From positions 60,256,832-60,320,831 of the forward strand of contig OX352761.1 of NCBI GenBank assembly GCA_947095585.1: a DNA stretch of 64,000 nucleotides, given 5' to 3'. The stretch comes from Nephrocerus scutellatus. Lineage: Eukaryota; Arthropoda; Insecta; Diptera; Pipunculidae. The notes below the pieces were generated by a model, which saw only the letters and a list, made by a program, of their open reading frames with translations, was not told the DNA's origin and did no database searches. This document shows positions 21,498-35,470 of the stretch, one piece after another. Within the stretch, counting starts at the first letter, position 1. Every line of letters begins with the position of its first letter. Both the position numbers and the translations under genes were made by a program.

Positions 21498-23423
21498 TAT
21501 GCCTGGATTCGGGCACAATTTTGGTGCTGACATCAGTTCCGCTGGTGTTGATTTTGTCTAAATTATTCTTGTATCTCGTATATTGGTTCCAAGACTTTTG
21601 TACAAATCTTTAATAACACTCACTTTACATTTCAAATCTTTAAATTTTTCTTCCATCTCCACACATACTTCATCCCATAGTTTGTTAAGGATGCCGGGTG
21701 TGCGCAGTTTTATCGGGAGATCAAATACGCAATCCAAAACGCAACTTTCAAATTCATATCTGCTCCCTTTTAATATATCTTTTTGGATTTATCCCTTTTT
21801 TTATATTTGGTTTCCACTAAATATTCGACTTCCAATACTTTCCAACTCTTCACAGCTATCGTCTGAATCAAACATTTTAAAATTTATTTTAAAAAGACCT
21901 TTGATATATTTTAGAAAAATTTGAAACATCAAATGTCATAAAATAACATTCAATATAAGTTCGTTCAATTAATTTCCTGGAGGAAATTTTATATTTTAGA
22001 ACTAATGTAAAAATAACAATCAAAAAACATATACATATGCATTAGTACATTTAAGTTGTAATTTTCAATTTAAGAGTGAAAAGCACGTTCAGTTTCTTTT
22101 TGTACAAAAAATACCAACAAATATTTATGTCCATCACAAATATATAAAAAGGTGTAAAAAATGTATGTGCGCGCGGAGAACGGAGAATTTTGGAAAATCC
22201 ACCGAAAAATTCGGAAAATTTAAAAACGAGTTTTTTGAGTTTGATAAGATAATTCTTCATCAAAGTTATTCATGAAAATTAAATGGGAAAATAAATTCTA
22301 AAACTTAATTGATTTTAATTTCTGTTCATTTTATATGACTTTATTCATGCGCGTTATTTTCGATATTCAATTTGTGAGTCAATGTTTTATTGTAAGTGGA
22401 ACTACTTTATCAATTCTGGGATATAGCCAGGGTCTGGAATTTCGGGAACTAAGCAATTTCTCAAGCGATTTGTATGAAATTTTGAATGTAGGACCAAGAT
22501 GCGACTATAAAACTTGTTTCTATGGAAATTCTGGGATCTGACCAATAGGGTCTGGAATTTTTGAAACTAAGCCATTTCTCAAGCGATTTGTATGAAATTC
22601 GGAATATAGGACTACGATGCGACTATAAGACTTGTTCATATGGAAATTCTGGGACATGGCTAATAGGGTCTGGAATTTTGGAAACTAAACTATTTCTCAA
22701 GCTGTTTACGCCATCGTAAACATAATAAACAATTAAAATTAAAATTCTTATCAATAATATTCTAAAATATTAGTACTATATTAATTTATTTGCTCTCTAA
22801 AAATACTGGAGAGTGCTAGAATGCCACTTCGGCTCAATGAAAGGGGGTAGAGAGTGGGTAACGCTAACGTGCAGGGGGACCGAATGGATGCCGGGATAAG
22901 CAGACAAACCAGCGATGCTGGTCAGGGCAAAAACTTGTCCTTGGGATGGTTAAAAGCCCCCAAAAGGCGGATGAACTGCAGGTGGCGGTCAACGCCATGA
23001 CAGCCTGGTGGCGGAGGAGCCTATCTTGAAAGGCCAACGGCAGCAGGAAGTAGCGCCTGTAATCCCATATTGGGCGGCTACAAAAGGCTTCTGTTTTCCC
23101 ATAGTGGGCGGCCTCAATCAGTTATGTGTTTGACCATACAAAGGGCGGGTGCGCCTGTCAAATCTGAGCTAATGTATGTTATTATTCGTATCTCGGAAAA
23201 AACCATGGTGGAAGGATATATGCAAATACCTGAACTATGACAATAACTGGAAATGAGTCCCCAAGAGGTAACGTTTTTATGGAGAATCCTTCTGCATCTT
23301 CGGCTGCAGTAAACCGCACATCGGATTTGGGGGTTCGGCATCTTTCATGTACGAGCGTCAATCAAGACGCCATAATAATAAATTAATCATTAACAAATAG
23401 AAGAAGTCTTTCAAGAAGCGCAA

Positions 23424-24815
23424 ATGTTACTTTTGGCTACCGCATACGTACGAAAATCGGAGCATGGAACGTTCGATCCTTGTACAGCGAAGGTTGAGCG
23501 TGAAATGCTTCGCCTAAAGATCAGTATCCTGGGCATTAGCGAAACTAAGTGGAGAGGAAGAGCTGAATACAGATCTGACACTGGACAAACGAGAATGCTG
23601 TATTCCGGGGAGGATGAAAAAGAGGGTGGCCAAAGACTGCATGCTGTCGGAATTATGTTGAACGAAGAAGCGAGGCATAGTCTTATGTCCTGGGCGCCCA
23701 TTTCTGCGAGATTAATGACAGCAGAGTTTCGTTCAAAAATCCGTAACATAACAATTATTCAGTGCTACGCCCCCACAAATGAAGCGACCGAGGAAGACAA
23801 AACCGCGTTTTACACTCATCTTAACTCGGTTTACAGGAGTGTTCCGAGAGCTGATATCATAATCGTCATTGGAGACCTCAATGCCCAAGTCGGTCGGATG
23901 GAAAAAAAAATGTCTTGGGGTCACGGAACGAAAATGGCGATTTGCTTGTCGACTTTTGTAATGCGAATCGTCTTGTGCTAGGTGGGATTGTATTTAAGCA
24001 TAAGACGTGCAACAAAATCACCTGGGTGGATCCGGATGGTCAAACTGAAATCCAAATTGACCATATCATGGTTCAGCAGCGATGGAGGAAGTCAATGAGT
24101 GATGTCCGAAGTATAAGAATTGCCGATGTGGGAAGTGACCACCAATTGGTTCTGATGAGTCTCAAACTACGCACCGCTGCCGTACAAAGACAAGCGCAGG
24201 ATGCAGGAAGGAGTTCAAAATTCAATACGAATGCTTTAAATGATCCTAACATTCGTCGTAACTATGTCACCACCCTTTACGACAGAGCTTCGTCATTAAA
24301 CGGAATTCAGCATTCAACAATTGATGAGATGTGGGGTGAAATAAAAAGTGTTTTTATGGAGGCTGGATCCGTAACTGTACCCAAGCGGACAAGAGTTGGT
24401 GACTCAAGATGGTCTATCGCTTCGTGAGACGTGACAGAAGGGTGAGGTTAGATGGACTCGCAAATAATGCGGAAAACGCTGCAAGAAGAGGATATATCCG
24501 TGAACTGTACCAAATATCCAAAGATGTTATTGGGAAAAAAAGCAAAACCAATCATCCTGTAATGGATGTGGATGGTACACTTTTGGTATCAATTGAGGAC
24601 CAGCTTCGAGTCTATACTCAAGAGGCATCAAGCTGGCTTCCGCAGTGGTCGATCATGTGTCGACAATATCAACACCCTGCGTATCGTCCATGAGCAGTCG
24701 ATGGAATTTCAATCAGCGCTTTACCTCATATTCGTGGATTTTGAGAATGCCTTTAATGGAGTTAGCCGTAAATGTATATTGAGATCGTTGCTTGGTAGAG
24801 GAATTCCACCAAAAA
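23424..24815 (+). pseudogene. LINE copy 4: RTE-like endonuclease and partial RT
   Basis: A/H marker pair (LLLATAYVRKSEHG). The endonuclease is open from 23424 to the A-tract at ~23902, which has nine A instead of ten, so the frame jumps to MSWGHGTKMAICLS and stops. The downstream half is open at 23915-24427. RT substitutions FVDFENAFNG and SKTNHPV are shared with copy 5. Confidence 0.85.
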
Positions 24816-26725
24816 TATGCCTGGATTCGGGCACAATTTTGGTGCTGACATCAGTTCCGCTGGTGTTGATTTTGTCTAAATATTATTAAATATCTTTAAT
24901 AACACTCACTTTACATTTCAAATCTTCAAATTTTTCTTCCATCTCTACACATACTTCATCCCATAGTTTGTTAAGGATGCCGGGTGTGCGCAGTTTTATC
25001 GGGAGATCAAATACGCAATCCAAAACGCAACTTTCAAATTCATATCTGCTCCCTTTTAATATATCTTTTTGGATTTATCCCTTTTTTTATATTTGGTTTC
25101 CACTAAATATTCGACTTCCAATACTTTCCAACTTCACAGCTATCGTCTGAATCAAACATTTTAAAATTTATTTTAAAAACACCTTTGATATATTTTAGAA
25201 AAATTTGAAACATCAAATGTCATAAAATAACATTCAATATAAGTTCGTTCAATTAATTTCCTGGAGGAAATTTTATATTTTAGAACTAATGTAAAAATAA
25301 CAATCAAAACACATATATGCATTAGTAAATTTTAGTTGTAATTTTCAACTTAAGAGTGAAAAGCACGTTCAGTTTCTTTTTGTACAAAAAATACCAACAA
25401 ATATTTATGTCCATCACAAATATATAAAAAGGTGTAAAAAATGTATGTGCGCGCGGAGAACAGAGAATTTTGGAAAATCCACCGAAAAATTCGGAAAATT
25501 TAAAAACGAGTTTTTTGAGTTTGATAAGATAATTCTTCATCAAAGTTATTCATGAAAATTAAATGGGAAAATAAATTCTAAAACTTAATTGATTTTAATT
25601 TCTGTTCATTTTATATGACTTTATTCATGCGCGTTATTTTCGATATTCAATTTGTGAGTCAATGTTTTATTGTAAGTGGAACTACTTTATCAATTCTGGG
25701 ATATAGCCAGGGTCTGGAATTTCGGGAACTAAGCAATTTCTCAAGCGATTTGTATGAAATTTTGAATGTAGGACCAAGATGCGACTATAAAACTTGTTTG
25801 TATGGAAATTCTAGGATCTGACCAATAGAGTCTGGAATTTTTGGAACTAAGCCATTTCTCAAGCGATTTGTATGAAATTCGGAATATAGGACTACGATGC
25901 GACTATAAGACTTGTTCATATGGAAATTCTGGGGACATGGCTAATAGGGTCTGGAATTTTGGCAACTAAACTATTTCTCAAGCTGTTTACGCCATCGTAA
26001 ACTTAATAAACAATTAAAGTTAAAATTCTTATCAATAATATTCTAAAATATTAGTATTATATACATTTATTTGCTCTCTAAAAGTACTGGAGAGTGCTAG
26101 AACGCCACTTCGGCTCAATGAAAGGAAAATCCCCATGCACACCTCCCCGTGGTAGAGAGTGGGTAACGCTAACGTGCAGGGGGACCGAATGGATGCCGGG
26201 ATAAGCAGACAAACCAGCGATGCTGGTCAGGGCAAAAACTTGTCCTTGGGATGGTTAAAAGCCCCCAAAAGGCGGAAGAACTGCAGGTGGCGGTCAACGC
26301 AACAGCCTGGTGGCGGAGGAGCCTATCTTGAAAGGCCAACGGCAGCAGCAAGTAGCGCCTGTAATCCCATATTGGGCGACTACAAAAGGTTTCTGTTTTC
26401 CCATAGTGGGCGGCCTCAATCAGTTATGTGTTTGACCATACAAAGGGCGGGTGCGCCTGTCAAATCTGAGCTAATGTATGATATTATTCGTATCTCGGAA
26501 AACACCATGGTGGAAGGATATATGCAAATACCTGAACTATGACAATAACTGGAAATGAGTCCCCAAGAGGTAACGTTTTTATGGAGAATCCTTCTGCATC
26601 TTCGGCTGCAGTAAACCACACATCGGATTTGGGGGTTCGGCATCTTTCATGTACGAGCGTCAATCAAGACGCCATAATAATAAATTAATCATTAACAAAT
26701 AGAAGAAGTCTTTCAAGAAGCGCAA

Positions 26726-28117
26726 ATGTTACTTTTGGTTACCGCATACGTACGAAAATCGGAGGATGGAACGTTCGATCCTTGTACAGCGAAGGTTGAG
26801 CGTGAAATGCTTCGCCTAAAGATCAGTATCCTGGGCATTAGCGAAACTAAGTGGAGAGGAAGAGCTGAATACAGATCTGACACTGGACAAACGAGAATGC
26901 TGTATTCCGGGGAGGATAAAAAAGAGGGTGGCCAAAGACTGCATGCTGTCGGAATTATGTTGAACGAAGAAGCGAGGCATAGTCTTATGTCCTGGGCGCC
27001 CATTTCTGCGAGATTAATGACAGCAAAGTTTCGTTCAAAAATCCGTAACATAACAATTATTCAGTGCTACGCCCCCACAAATGAAGCGACCGAGGAAGAC
27101 AAAACCGCGTTTTACACTCATCTTAACTCGGTTTACAGGAGTGTTCCGAGAGCTGATATCATAATCGTCATTGGAGACCTCAATGCCCAAGTCGGTCGGA
27201 TGGAAAAAAAAATGTCTTGGGGTCACGGAACGAAAATGGCGATTTGCTTGTCGACTTTTGTAATGCGAATCGTCTTGTGCTAGGTGGGATTGTATTTAAG
27301 CATAAGACGTGCAACAAAATCACCTGGGTGGATCCGGATGGTCAAACTGAAATCCAAATTGACCATATCATGATTCAGCAGCGATGGAGGAAGTCAATGA
27401 GTGATGTCCGAAGTATAAGAATTGCCGATGTGGGAAGTGACCACCAATTGGTTCTGATGAGTCTCAAACTACGCACCGCTGCCGTACAAAGACAAGCGCA
27501 GGATGCAGGAAGGAGTTCAAAATTCAATACGAATGCTTTAAACGATGCTAACATTCGTCGTAACTATGTCACCACCCTTAACGACAGAGCTTTGTCATTA
27601 AACGGAATTCAGCATTCAACAATTGATGAGATGTGGGGTGAAATAAAAAGTGTTTTTATGGAGGCTGGATCCGTAACTGTACCCAAGCGGACAAGAGTTG
27701 GAGACTCAAGATGGTCTATCGCTTCGTGAGACGTGACAGAAGGGTGAGGTTAGATGGACTCGCAAATAATGCGGAAAACGCTGCAAGAAGAGGATATATC
27801 CGTGAACTGTACCAAATATCCAAAGATGTTATTGGGAAAAAAAGCAAAACCAATCATCCTGTAATGGATGTGGATGGTACACTTTTGGTATCAATTGAGG
27901 ACCAGCTTCGAGTCTATACTCAAGAGGCATCAAGCTGGCTTCCGCAGTGGTCGATCATGTGTCGACAATATCAACACCCTGCGTATCGTCCATGAGCAGT
28001 CGATGGAATTTCAATCACCGCTTTACCTCATATTCGTGGATTTTGAGAATGCCTTTAATGGAGTTAGCCGTAAATGTATATTGAGATCGTTGCTTGGTAG
28101 AGGAATTCCACCAAAAA
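26726..28117 (+). pseudogene. LINE copy 5: RTE-like endonuclease and partial RT
   Basis: V/D marker pair. Nine-A tract, so the endonuclease is split into 26726-27283 and 27217-27729. FVDFENAFNG and SKTNHPV as in copy 4. Its 5' UTR lacks CATG in a run CAACGCAACAGCC, as does copy 6, leaving a 127-codon open frame (26159-26542) of doubtful coding value. Confidence 0.85.
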
Positions 28118-30027
28118 TATGCCTGGATTCGGGCACAATTTTGGTGCTGACATCAGTTCCGCTGGTGTTGATTTTGTCTAAATATTATTAAATATCTTTA
28201 ATAACACTCACTTTACATTTCAAATCTTCAAATTTTTCTTCCATCTCTACACATACTTCATCCCATAGTTTGTTAAGGATGCCGGGTGTGCGCAGTTTTA
28301 TCGGGAGATCAAATACGCAATCCAAAACGCAACTTTCAAATTCATATCTGCTCCCTTTTAATATATCTTTTTGGATTTATCCCTTTTTTTATATTTGGTT
28401 TCCACTAAATATTCGACTTCCAATACTTTCCAACTTCACAGCTATCGTCTGAATCAAACATTTTAAAATTTATTTTAAAAACACCTTTGATATATTTTAG
28501 AAAAATTTGAAACATCAAATGTCATAAAATAACATTCAATATAAGTTCGTTCAATTAATTTCCTGGAGGAAATTTTATATTTTAGAACTAATGTAAAAAT
28601 AACAATCAAAACACATATATGCATTAGTAAATTTTAGTTGTAATTTTCAACTTAAGAGTGAAAAGCACGTTCAGTTTCTTTTTGTACAAAAAATACCAAC
28701 AAATATTTATGTCCATCACAAATATATAAAAAGGTGTAAAAAATTTATGTGCGCGCGGAGAACGGAGAATTTTGGAAAATCCACCGAAAAATTCGGAAAA
28801 TTTAAAAACGAGTTTTTTGAGTTTGATAAGATAATTCTTCATCAAAGTTATTCATGAAAATTAAATGGGAAAATAAATTCTAAAACTTAATTGATTTTAA
28901 TTTCTGTTCATTTTATATGACTTTATTCATGCGCGTTATTTTCGATATTCAATTTGTGAGTCAATGTTTTATTGTAAGTGGAACTACTTTATCAATTCTG
29001 GGATATAGCCAGGGTCTGGAATTTCGGGAACTAAGCAATTTCTCAAGCGATTTGTATGAAATTTTGAATGTAGGACCAAGATGCGACTATAAAACTTGTT
29101 TGTATGGAAATTCTAGGATCTGACCAATAGAGTCTGGAATTTTTGGAACTAAGCCATTTCTCAAGCGATTTGTATGAAATTCGGAATATAGGACTACGAT
29201 GCGACTATAAGACTTGTTCATATGGAAATTCTGGGGACATGGCTAATAGGGTCTGGAATTTTGGCAACTAAACTATTTCTCAAGCTGTTTACGCCATCGT
29301 AAACTTAATAAACAATTAAAGTTAAAATTCTTATCAATAATATTCTAAAATATTAGTATTATATACATTTATTTGCTCTCTAAAAGTACTGGAGAGTGCT
29401 AGAACGCCACTTCGGCTCAATGAAAGGAAAATCCCCATGCACACCTCCCCGTGGTAGAGAGTGGGTAACGCTAACGTGCAGGGGGACCGAATGGATGCCG
29501 GGATAAGCAGACAAACCAGCGATGCTGGTCAGGGCAAAAACTTGTCCTTGGGATGGTTAAAAGCCCCCAAAAGGCGGAAGAACTGCAGGTGGCGGTCAAC
29601 GCAACAGCCTGGTGGCGGAGGAGCCTATCTTGAAAGGCCAACGGCAGCAGCAAGTAGCGCCTGTAATCCCATATTGGGCGACTACAAAAGGTTTCTGTTT
29701 TCCCATAGTGGGCGGCCTCAATCAGTTATGTGTTTGACCATACAAAGGGCGGGTGCGCCTGTCAAATCTGAGCTAATGTATGTTATTATTCGTATCTCGG
29801 AAAACACCATGGTGGAAGGATATATGCAAATACCTGAACTATGACAATAACTGGAAATGAGTCCCCAAGAGGTAACGTTTTTATGGAGAATCCTTCTGCA
29901 TCTTCGGCTGCAGTAAACCACACATCGGATTTGGGGGTTCGGCATCTTTCATGTACGAGCGTCAATCAAGACGCCATAATAATAAATTAATCATTAACAA
30001 ATAGAAGAAGTCTTTCAAGAAGCGCAA

Positions 30028-31335
30028 ATGTTACTTTTGGCTACCGCATACGTACGAAAATCGGAGCATGGAACGTTCGATCCTTGTACAGCGAAGGTTG
30101 AGCGTGAAATGCTTCGCCTAAAGATCAGTATCCTGGGCATTAGCGAAACTAAGTGGAGAGGAAGAGCTGAATACAGATCTGACACTGGACAAACGAGAAT
30201 ACTGTATTCCTGGGCGCCCATTTCTGCGAGATTAATGACAGCAAAGTTTCGTTCAAAAATCCGTAACATAACAATTATTCAGTGCTACGCCCCCACAAAT
30301 GAAGCGACCAAAGAAGACAAAACCGCGTTTTACACTCATCTTAACTCGGTTTACAGGAGTGTTCCGAGAGCTGATATCATAATCGTCATTGGAGACCTCA
30401 ATGCCCAAGTCGGTCGGATGGAAAAAAAAATGTCTTGGGGTCACGGAACGAAAATGGCGATTTGCTTGTCGACTTTTGTAATGCGAATCGTCTTGTGCTA
30501 GGTGGGATTGTATTTAAGCATAAGACGTGCAACAAAATCACCTGGGTGGATCCGGATGGTCAAACTGAAATCCAAATTGACCATATCATGATTCAGCAGC
30601 GATGGAGGAAGTCAATGAGTGATGTCCGAAGTATAAGAATTGCCGATGTGGGAAGTGACCACCAATTGGTTCTGATGAGTCTCAAACTAGGCACCGCTGC
30701 CGTACAAAGACAAGCGCAGGATGCAGGAAGGAGTTCAAAATTCAATACGAATGCTTTAAACGATCCTAACATTCGTCGTAACTATGTCACCACCCTTAAC
30801 GACAGAGCTTCGTCATTAAACGGAATTCAGCATTCAACAATTGATGAGATGTGGGGTGAAATAAAAAGTGTTTTTATGGAGGCTGGATACGTAACTGTAC
30901 CCAAGCGGACAAGAGTTGGAGACTCAAGATGGTCTATCGCTTCGTGAGACGTGACAGAAGGGTGAGTTTAGATGGACTCGCAAATAATGCGGAAAACGCT
31001 GCAAGAAGAGGATATATCCGTGAACTGTACCAAATATCCAAAGATGTTATTGGGAAAAAAAGCAACACCAATCATCCTGTAATGGATGTGGATGGCACAC
31101 TTTTGGTATCAATTGAGGACCAGCTTCGAGTCTATACTCAAGAGGCATCAAGCTGGCTTCCGCAGTGGTCGATCATGTGTCGACAATATCAACACACTGC
31201 GTATCGTCCATGAGCAGTCGATGGAATTTCAATCACCGCTTTACCTCATGTTCGTGGATTTTGAGAAGGCCTTTAATGGAGTTAGCCGAAAATGTATATT
31301 GAGATCGTTGCTTGGTAGAGGAATTCCACCAAAAA
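30028..31335 (+). pseudogene. LINE copy 6: RTE-like endonuclease and partial RT, 84-bp deletion
   Basis: A/H marker pair. An in-frame 84-bp deletion between two TCC triplets joins RILYS directly to WAPISARL (~30210), removing 28 residues around LHAVGIMLNEE. Nine-A tract splits the frame at ~30421. The unit-6 flank and 5' UTR (28118-30000) are nearly identical to those of unit 5. Confidence 0.85.
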
Positions 31336-33281
31336 TATGCCTGCATTCGGGCACAATTTTGGTGCTGACATCAGTTCCGCTGGTGTTGATTTTGTCTAAA
31401 TTATTCTTGTATCTCGTATATTGGTTCCAAGACTTTTGTACAAATCTTTAATAACACTCACTTTACATTTCAAATCTTTAAATTTTTCTTCCATCTCCAC
31501 ACATACTTCATCCCATAGTTTGTTAAGGATGCCGGGTGTGCGCAGTTTTATCGGGAGATCAAATACGCAATCCAAAACGCAACTTTCAAATTCATATCTG
31601 CTCCCTTTTAATATATCTTTTTGGATTTATCCCTTTTTTTATAATTGGTTTCCACTAAATATTCGACTTCCAATATTTCCAACTCTTCACAGCTATCGTC
31701 TGAATCAAACATTTTAAAATTTATTTTAAAAAGACCTTTGATATATTTTAGAAAAATTTGAAACATCAAATGTCATAAAATAACATTCAATATAAGTTCG
31801 TTCAATTAAATTCCTGTAGGAAATTTTATATTTTAGAACTAATGTAAAAATAACAATCAAAAAACATATATGCATTAGTACATTTTAGTTGTAATTTTTA
31901 ATTTAAGAGTGAAAAGCACGTTCAGTTTCTTTTTGTACAAAAAATACCAACAAATATTTATGTCCATCAGAAATATATAAAAAGGTGTAAAAAATGTATG
32001 TGCGCGCGGAGAACGGAGAATTTTGGAAAATCCACCGAAAAATTCGGAAAATTTAAAAACGAGTTTTTTGAGTTTGATAAGATAATTCTTCATCAAAGTT
32101 ATTCATGAAAATTGAATGGGAAAATAAATTCTAAAACTTAATTGATTTTAATTTCTGTTCATTTTATATGATGTTATTCATGCGCGTTATTTTCGATATT
32201 CAATTTGTGAGTCAATGTTTTATTGTAAGTGGAACTACTTTATCAATTCTGGGATATAGCCATGGTCTGGAATTTCGGGAACTAAGCAATTTCTCAAGCG
32301 ATTTGTATGAAATTTTGAATGTAGGACCAAGATGCGACTATAAAACTTGTTTCTATGGAAATTCTGGGATCTGACCAATAGAGTCTGGAATTTTTGGAAC
32401 TAAGCCATTTCTCAAGCGATTTGTATGAAATTCGGAATATAGGACTACGATGCGACTATAAGACTTGTTCATATGGAAATTCTGGGGACATGGCTAATAG
32501 GGTCTGGAATTTTGGCAACTCAACTATTTCTCAAGCTGTTTACGCCATCGTAAACATAATAAACAATTAAAATTAAAATTCTTATCAATAATATTCTAAA
32601 ATATTAGTACTATATTAATTTATTTGCTCTCTAAAAGTACTGGAGAGTGCTAGAACGCCACTTCGGCTCAATGAAAGGAAAATCCCCATGCACACCTCCC
32701 CGTGGTAGAGAGTGGGTAACGCTAACGTGCAGGGGGACCGAATGGATGCCGGGATAAGCAGACAAACCAGCGATGCTGGTCAGGGCAAAAACTTGTCCTT
32801 GGGATGGTTAAAAGCCCACAAAAGGCAGAAGAACTGCAGGTGGCGGTCAACGCCATAACAGCCTGGTGGCGGAGGAGCCTATCTTGAAAGGCCAACGGCA
32901 GCAGCAAGTAGCGCCTGTAATCCCATATTGGGCGGCTACAAAAGGTTTCTGTTTTCCCATAGTGGGCAGCCTCAATCAGTTATGTGTTTGACCATACAAA
33001 GGGTGGGTGCGCCTGTCAAATCTGAGCTAATGTATGTTATTATTCGTATCTCGGAAAACACCATGGTGGAAGGATATATGCAAATAACTGAACTATGACA
33101 ATAACTGGAAATGAGTCCCCAAGAGGTAACGTTTTTATGGAGAATCCTTCTGCATCTTCGGCTGCAGTAAACCGCACATCGGATTTGGGGGTTCGGCATC
33201 TTTCATGTACGAGCGTCAATCAAGACGCCATAATAATAAATTAATCATTAACAAATAGAAGAAGTCTTTCAAGAAGCGCAA

Positions 33282-34673
33282 ATGTTACTTTTGGTTACCG
33301 CATACGTACGAAAATCGGAGGATGGAACGTTCGATCCTTGTACAGCGAAGGTTGAGCGTGAAATGCTTCGCCTAAAGATCAGTATCCTGGGCATTAGCGA
33401 AACTAAGTGGAGAGGAAGAGCTGAATACAGATCTGACACTGGACAAACGAGAATGCTGTATTCCGGGGAGGATAAAAAAGAGGGTGGCCAAAGACTGCAT
33501 GCTGTCGGAATTATGTTGAACGAAGAAGCGAGGCATAGTCTTATGTCCTGGGCGCCCATTTCTGCGAGATTAATGACAGCAAAGTTTCGTTCAAAAATCC
33601 GTAACATAACAATTATTCAGTGCTACGCCCCCACAAATGAAGCGACCGAGGAAGACAAAACCGCGTTTTACACTCATCTTAACTCGGTTTACAGGAGTGT
33701 TCCGAGAGCTGATATCATAATCGTCATTGGAGACCTCAATGCCCAAGTCGGTCGGATGGAAAAAAAAATGTCTTGGGGTCACGGAACGAAAATGGCGATT
33801 TGCTTGTCGACTTTTGTAATGCGAATCGTCTTGTGCTAGGTGGGATTGTATTTAAGCATAAGACGTGCAACAAAATCACCTGGGTGGATCCGGATGGTCA
33901 AACTGAAATCCAAATTGACCATATCATGATTCAGAAGCGATGGAGGAAGTCAATGAGTGATGTCCGAAGTATAAGAATTGCCGATGTGGGAAGTGACCAC
34001 CAATTGGTTCTGATGAGTCTCAAACTACGCACCGCTGCCGTACAAAGACAAGCGCAGGATGCAGGAAGGAGTTCAAAATTCAATACGAATGCTTTAAACG
34101 ATGCTAACATTCGTCGTAACTATGTCACCACCCTTAACGACAGAGCTTTGTCATTAAACGGAATTCAGCATTCAACAATTGATGAGATGTGGGGTGAAAT
34201 AAAAAGTGTTTTTATGGAGGCTGGATCCGTAACTGTACCCAAGCGGACAAGAGTTGGAGACTCAAGATGGTCTATCGCTTCGTGAGACGTGACAGAAGGG
34301 TGAGGTTAGATGGACTCGCAAATAATGCGGAAAACGCTGCAAGAAGAGGATATATCCGTGAACTGTACCAAATATCCAAAGATGTTATTAGGAAAAACAG
34401 CAACACCAATCATCCTGTAATGGATGTGGATGGCACACTTTTGGTATCAATTGAGGACCAGCTTCGAGTCTATACTCAAGAGGCATCAAGCTAGCTTCCG
34501 CAGTGGTCGATCATGTGTCGACAATATCAACACCCTGCGTATCGTCCATGAGCAGTCGATGGAATTTCAATCACCGCTTTACCTCATGTTCGTGGATTTT
34601 GAGAAGGCCTTTAATGGAGTTAGCCGAAAATGTATATTGAGATCGTTGCTTGGTAGAGGAATTCCACCAAAAA
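33282..34673 (+). pseudogene. LINE copy 7: RTE-like endonuclease and partial RT
   Basis: V/D marker pair. Nine-A tract splits the endonuclease (33282-33839 and 33773-34285). TGG to TAG in EASS* (~34492) ends the linker frame. After CCACCAAAAA it continues TTGTTGCCATTATTATC like the true right end of the LINE (36862 on), then switches at 34735/34736 into unit 8. Confidence 0.85.
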
Positions 34674-35470
34674 TTGTTGCCATTATTATCTAATAATCTA
34701 TACTAATAATATAATATAATAAGCAGCAAAAAGCCATCGTAAACATAATAAACAATTAAAATTAAAATTCTTATCAATAATATTCTAAAATATTAGTACT
34801 ATATTAATGTATTTGCTCTCTAAAAGTACTGGAGAGTGCTAGAACGCCACTTCGGCTCAATGAAAGGAAAATCCCCATGCACACCTCCCCGTGGTAGAGA
34901 GTGGGTAACGCTAACGTGCAGGGGGACCGAATGGATGCCGGGATAAGCAGACAAACCAGCGATGCTGGTCAGGGCAAAAACTTGTCCTTGGGATGGTTAA
35001 AAGCCCACAAAAGGCAGAAGAACTGCAGGTGGCGGTCAACGCCATGACAGCCTGGTGGCGGAGGAGCCTATCTTGAAAGGCCAACGGCAGCAGCAAGTAG
35101 CGCCTGTAATCCCATATTGGGCGGCTACAAAAGGTTTCTGTTTTCCCATAGTGGGCAGCCTCAATCAGTTATGTGTTTGACCATACAAAGGGTGGGTGCG
35201 CCTGTCAAATCTGAGCTAATGTATGTTATTATTCGTATCTCGGAAAACACCATGGTGGAAGGATATATGCAAATACCTGAACTATGACAATAACTGGAAA
35301 TGAGTCCCCAAGAGGTAACGTTTTTATGGAGAATCCTTCTGCATCTTCGGCTGCAGTAAACCGCACATCGGATTTGGGGGTTCGGCATCTTTCATGTACG
35401 AGCGTCAATCAAGACGCCATAATAATAAATTAATCATTAACAAATAGAAGAAGTCTTTCAAGAAGCGCAA

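Noticed and set aside
26159..26542. 127-codon frame in the 5' UTR of units 5 and 6 as an ORF1 protein
   Set aside because: It is open only because four bases (CATG) are missing in these two units; other units have it broken, and no ORF1 domain is visible.
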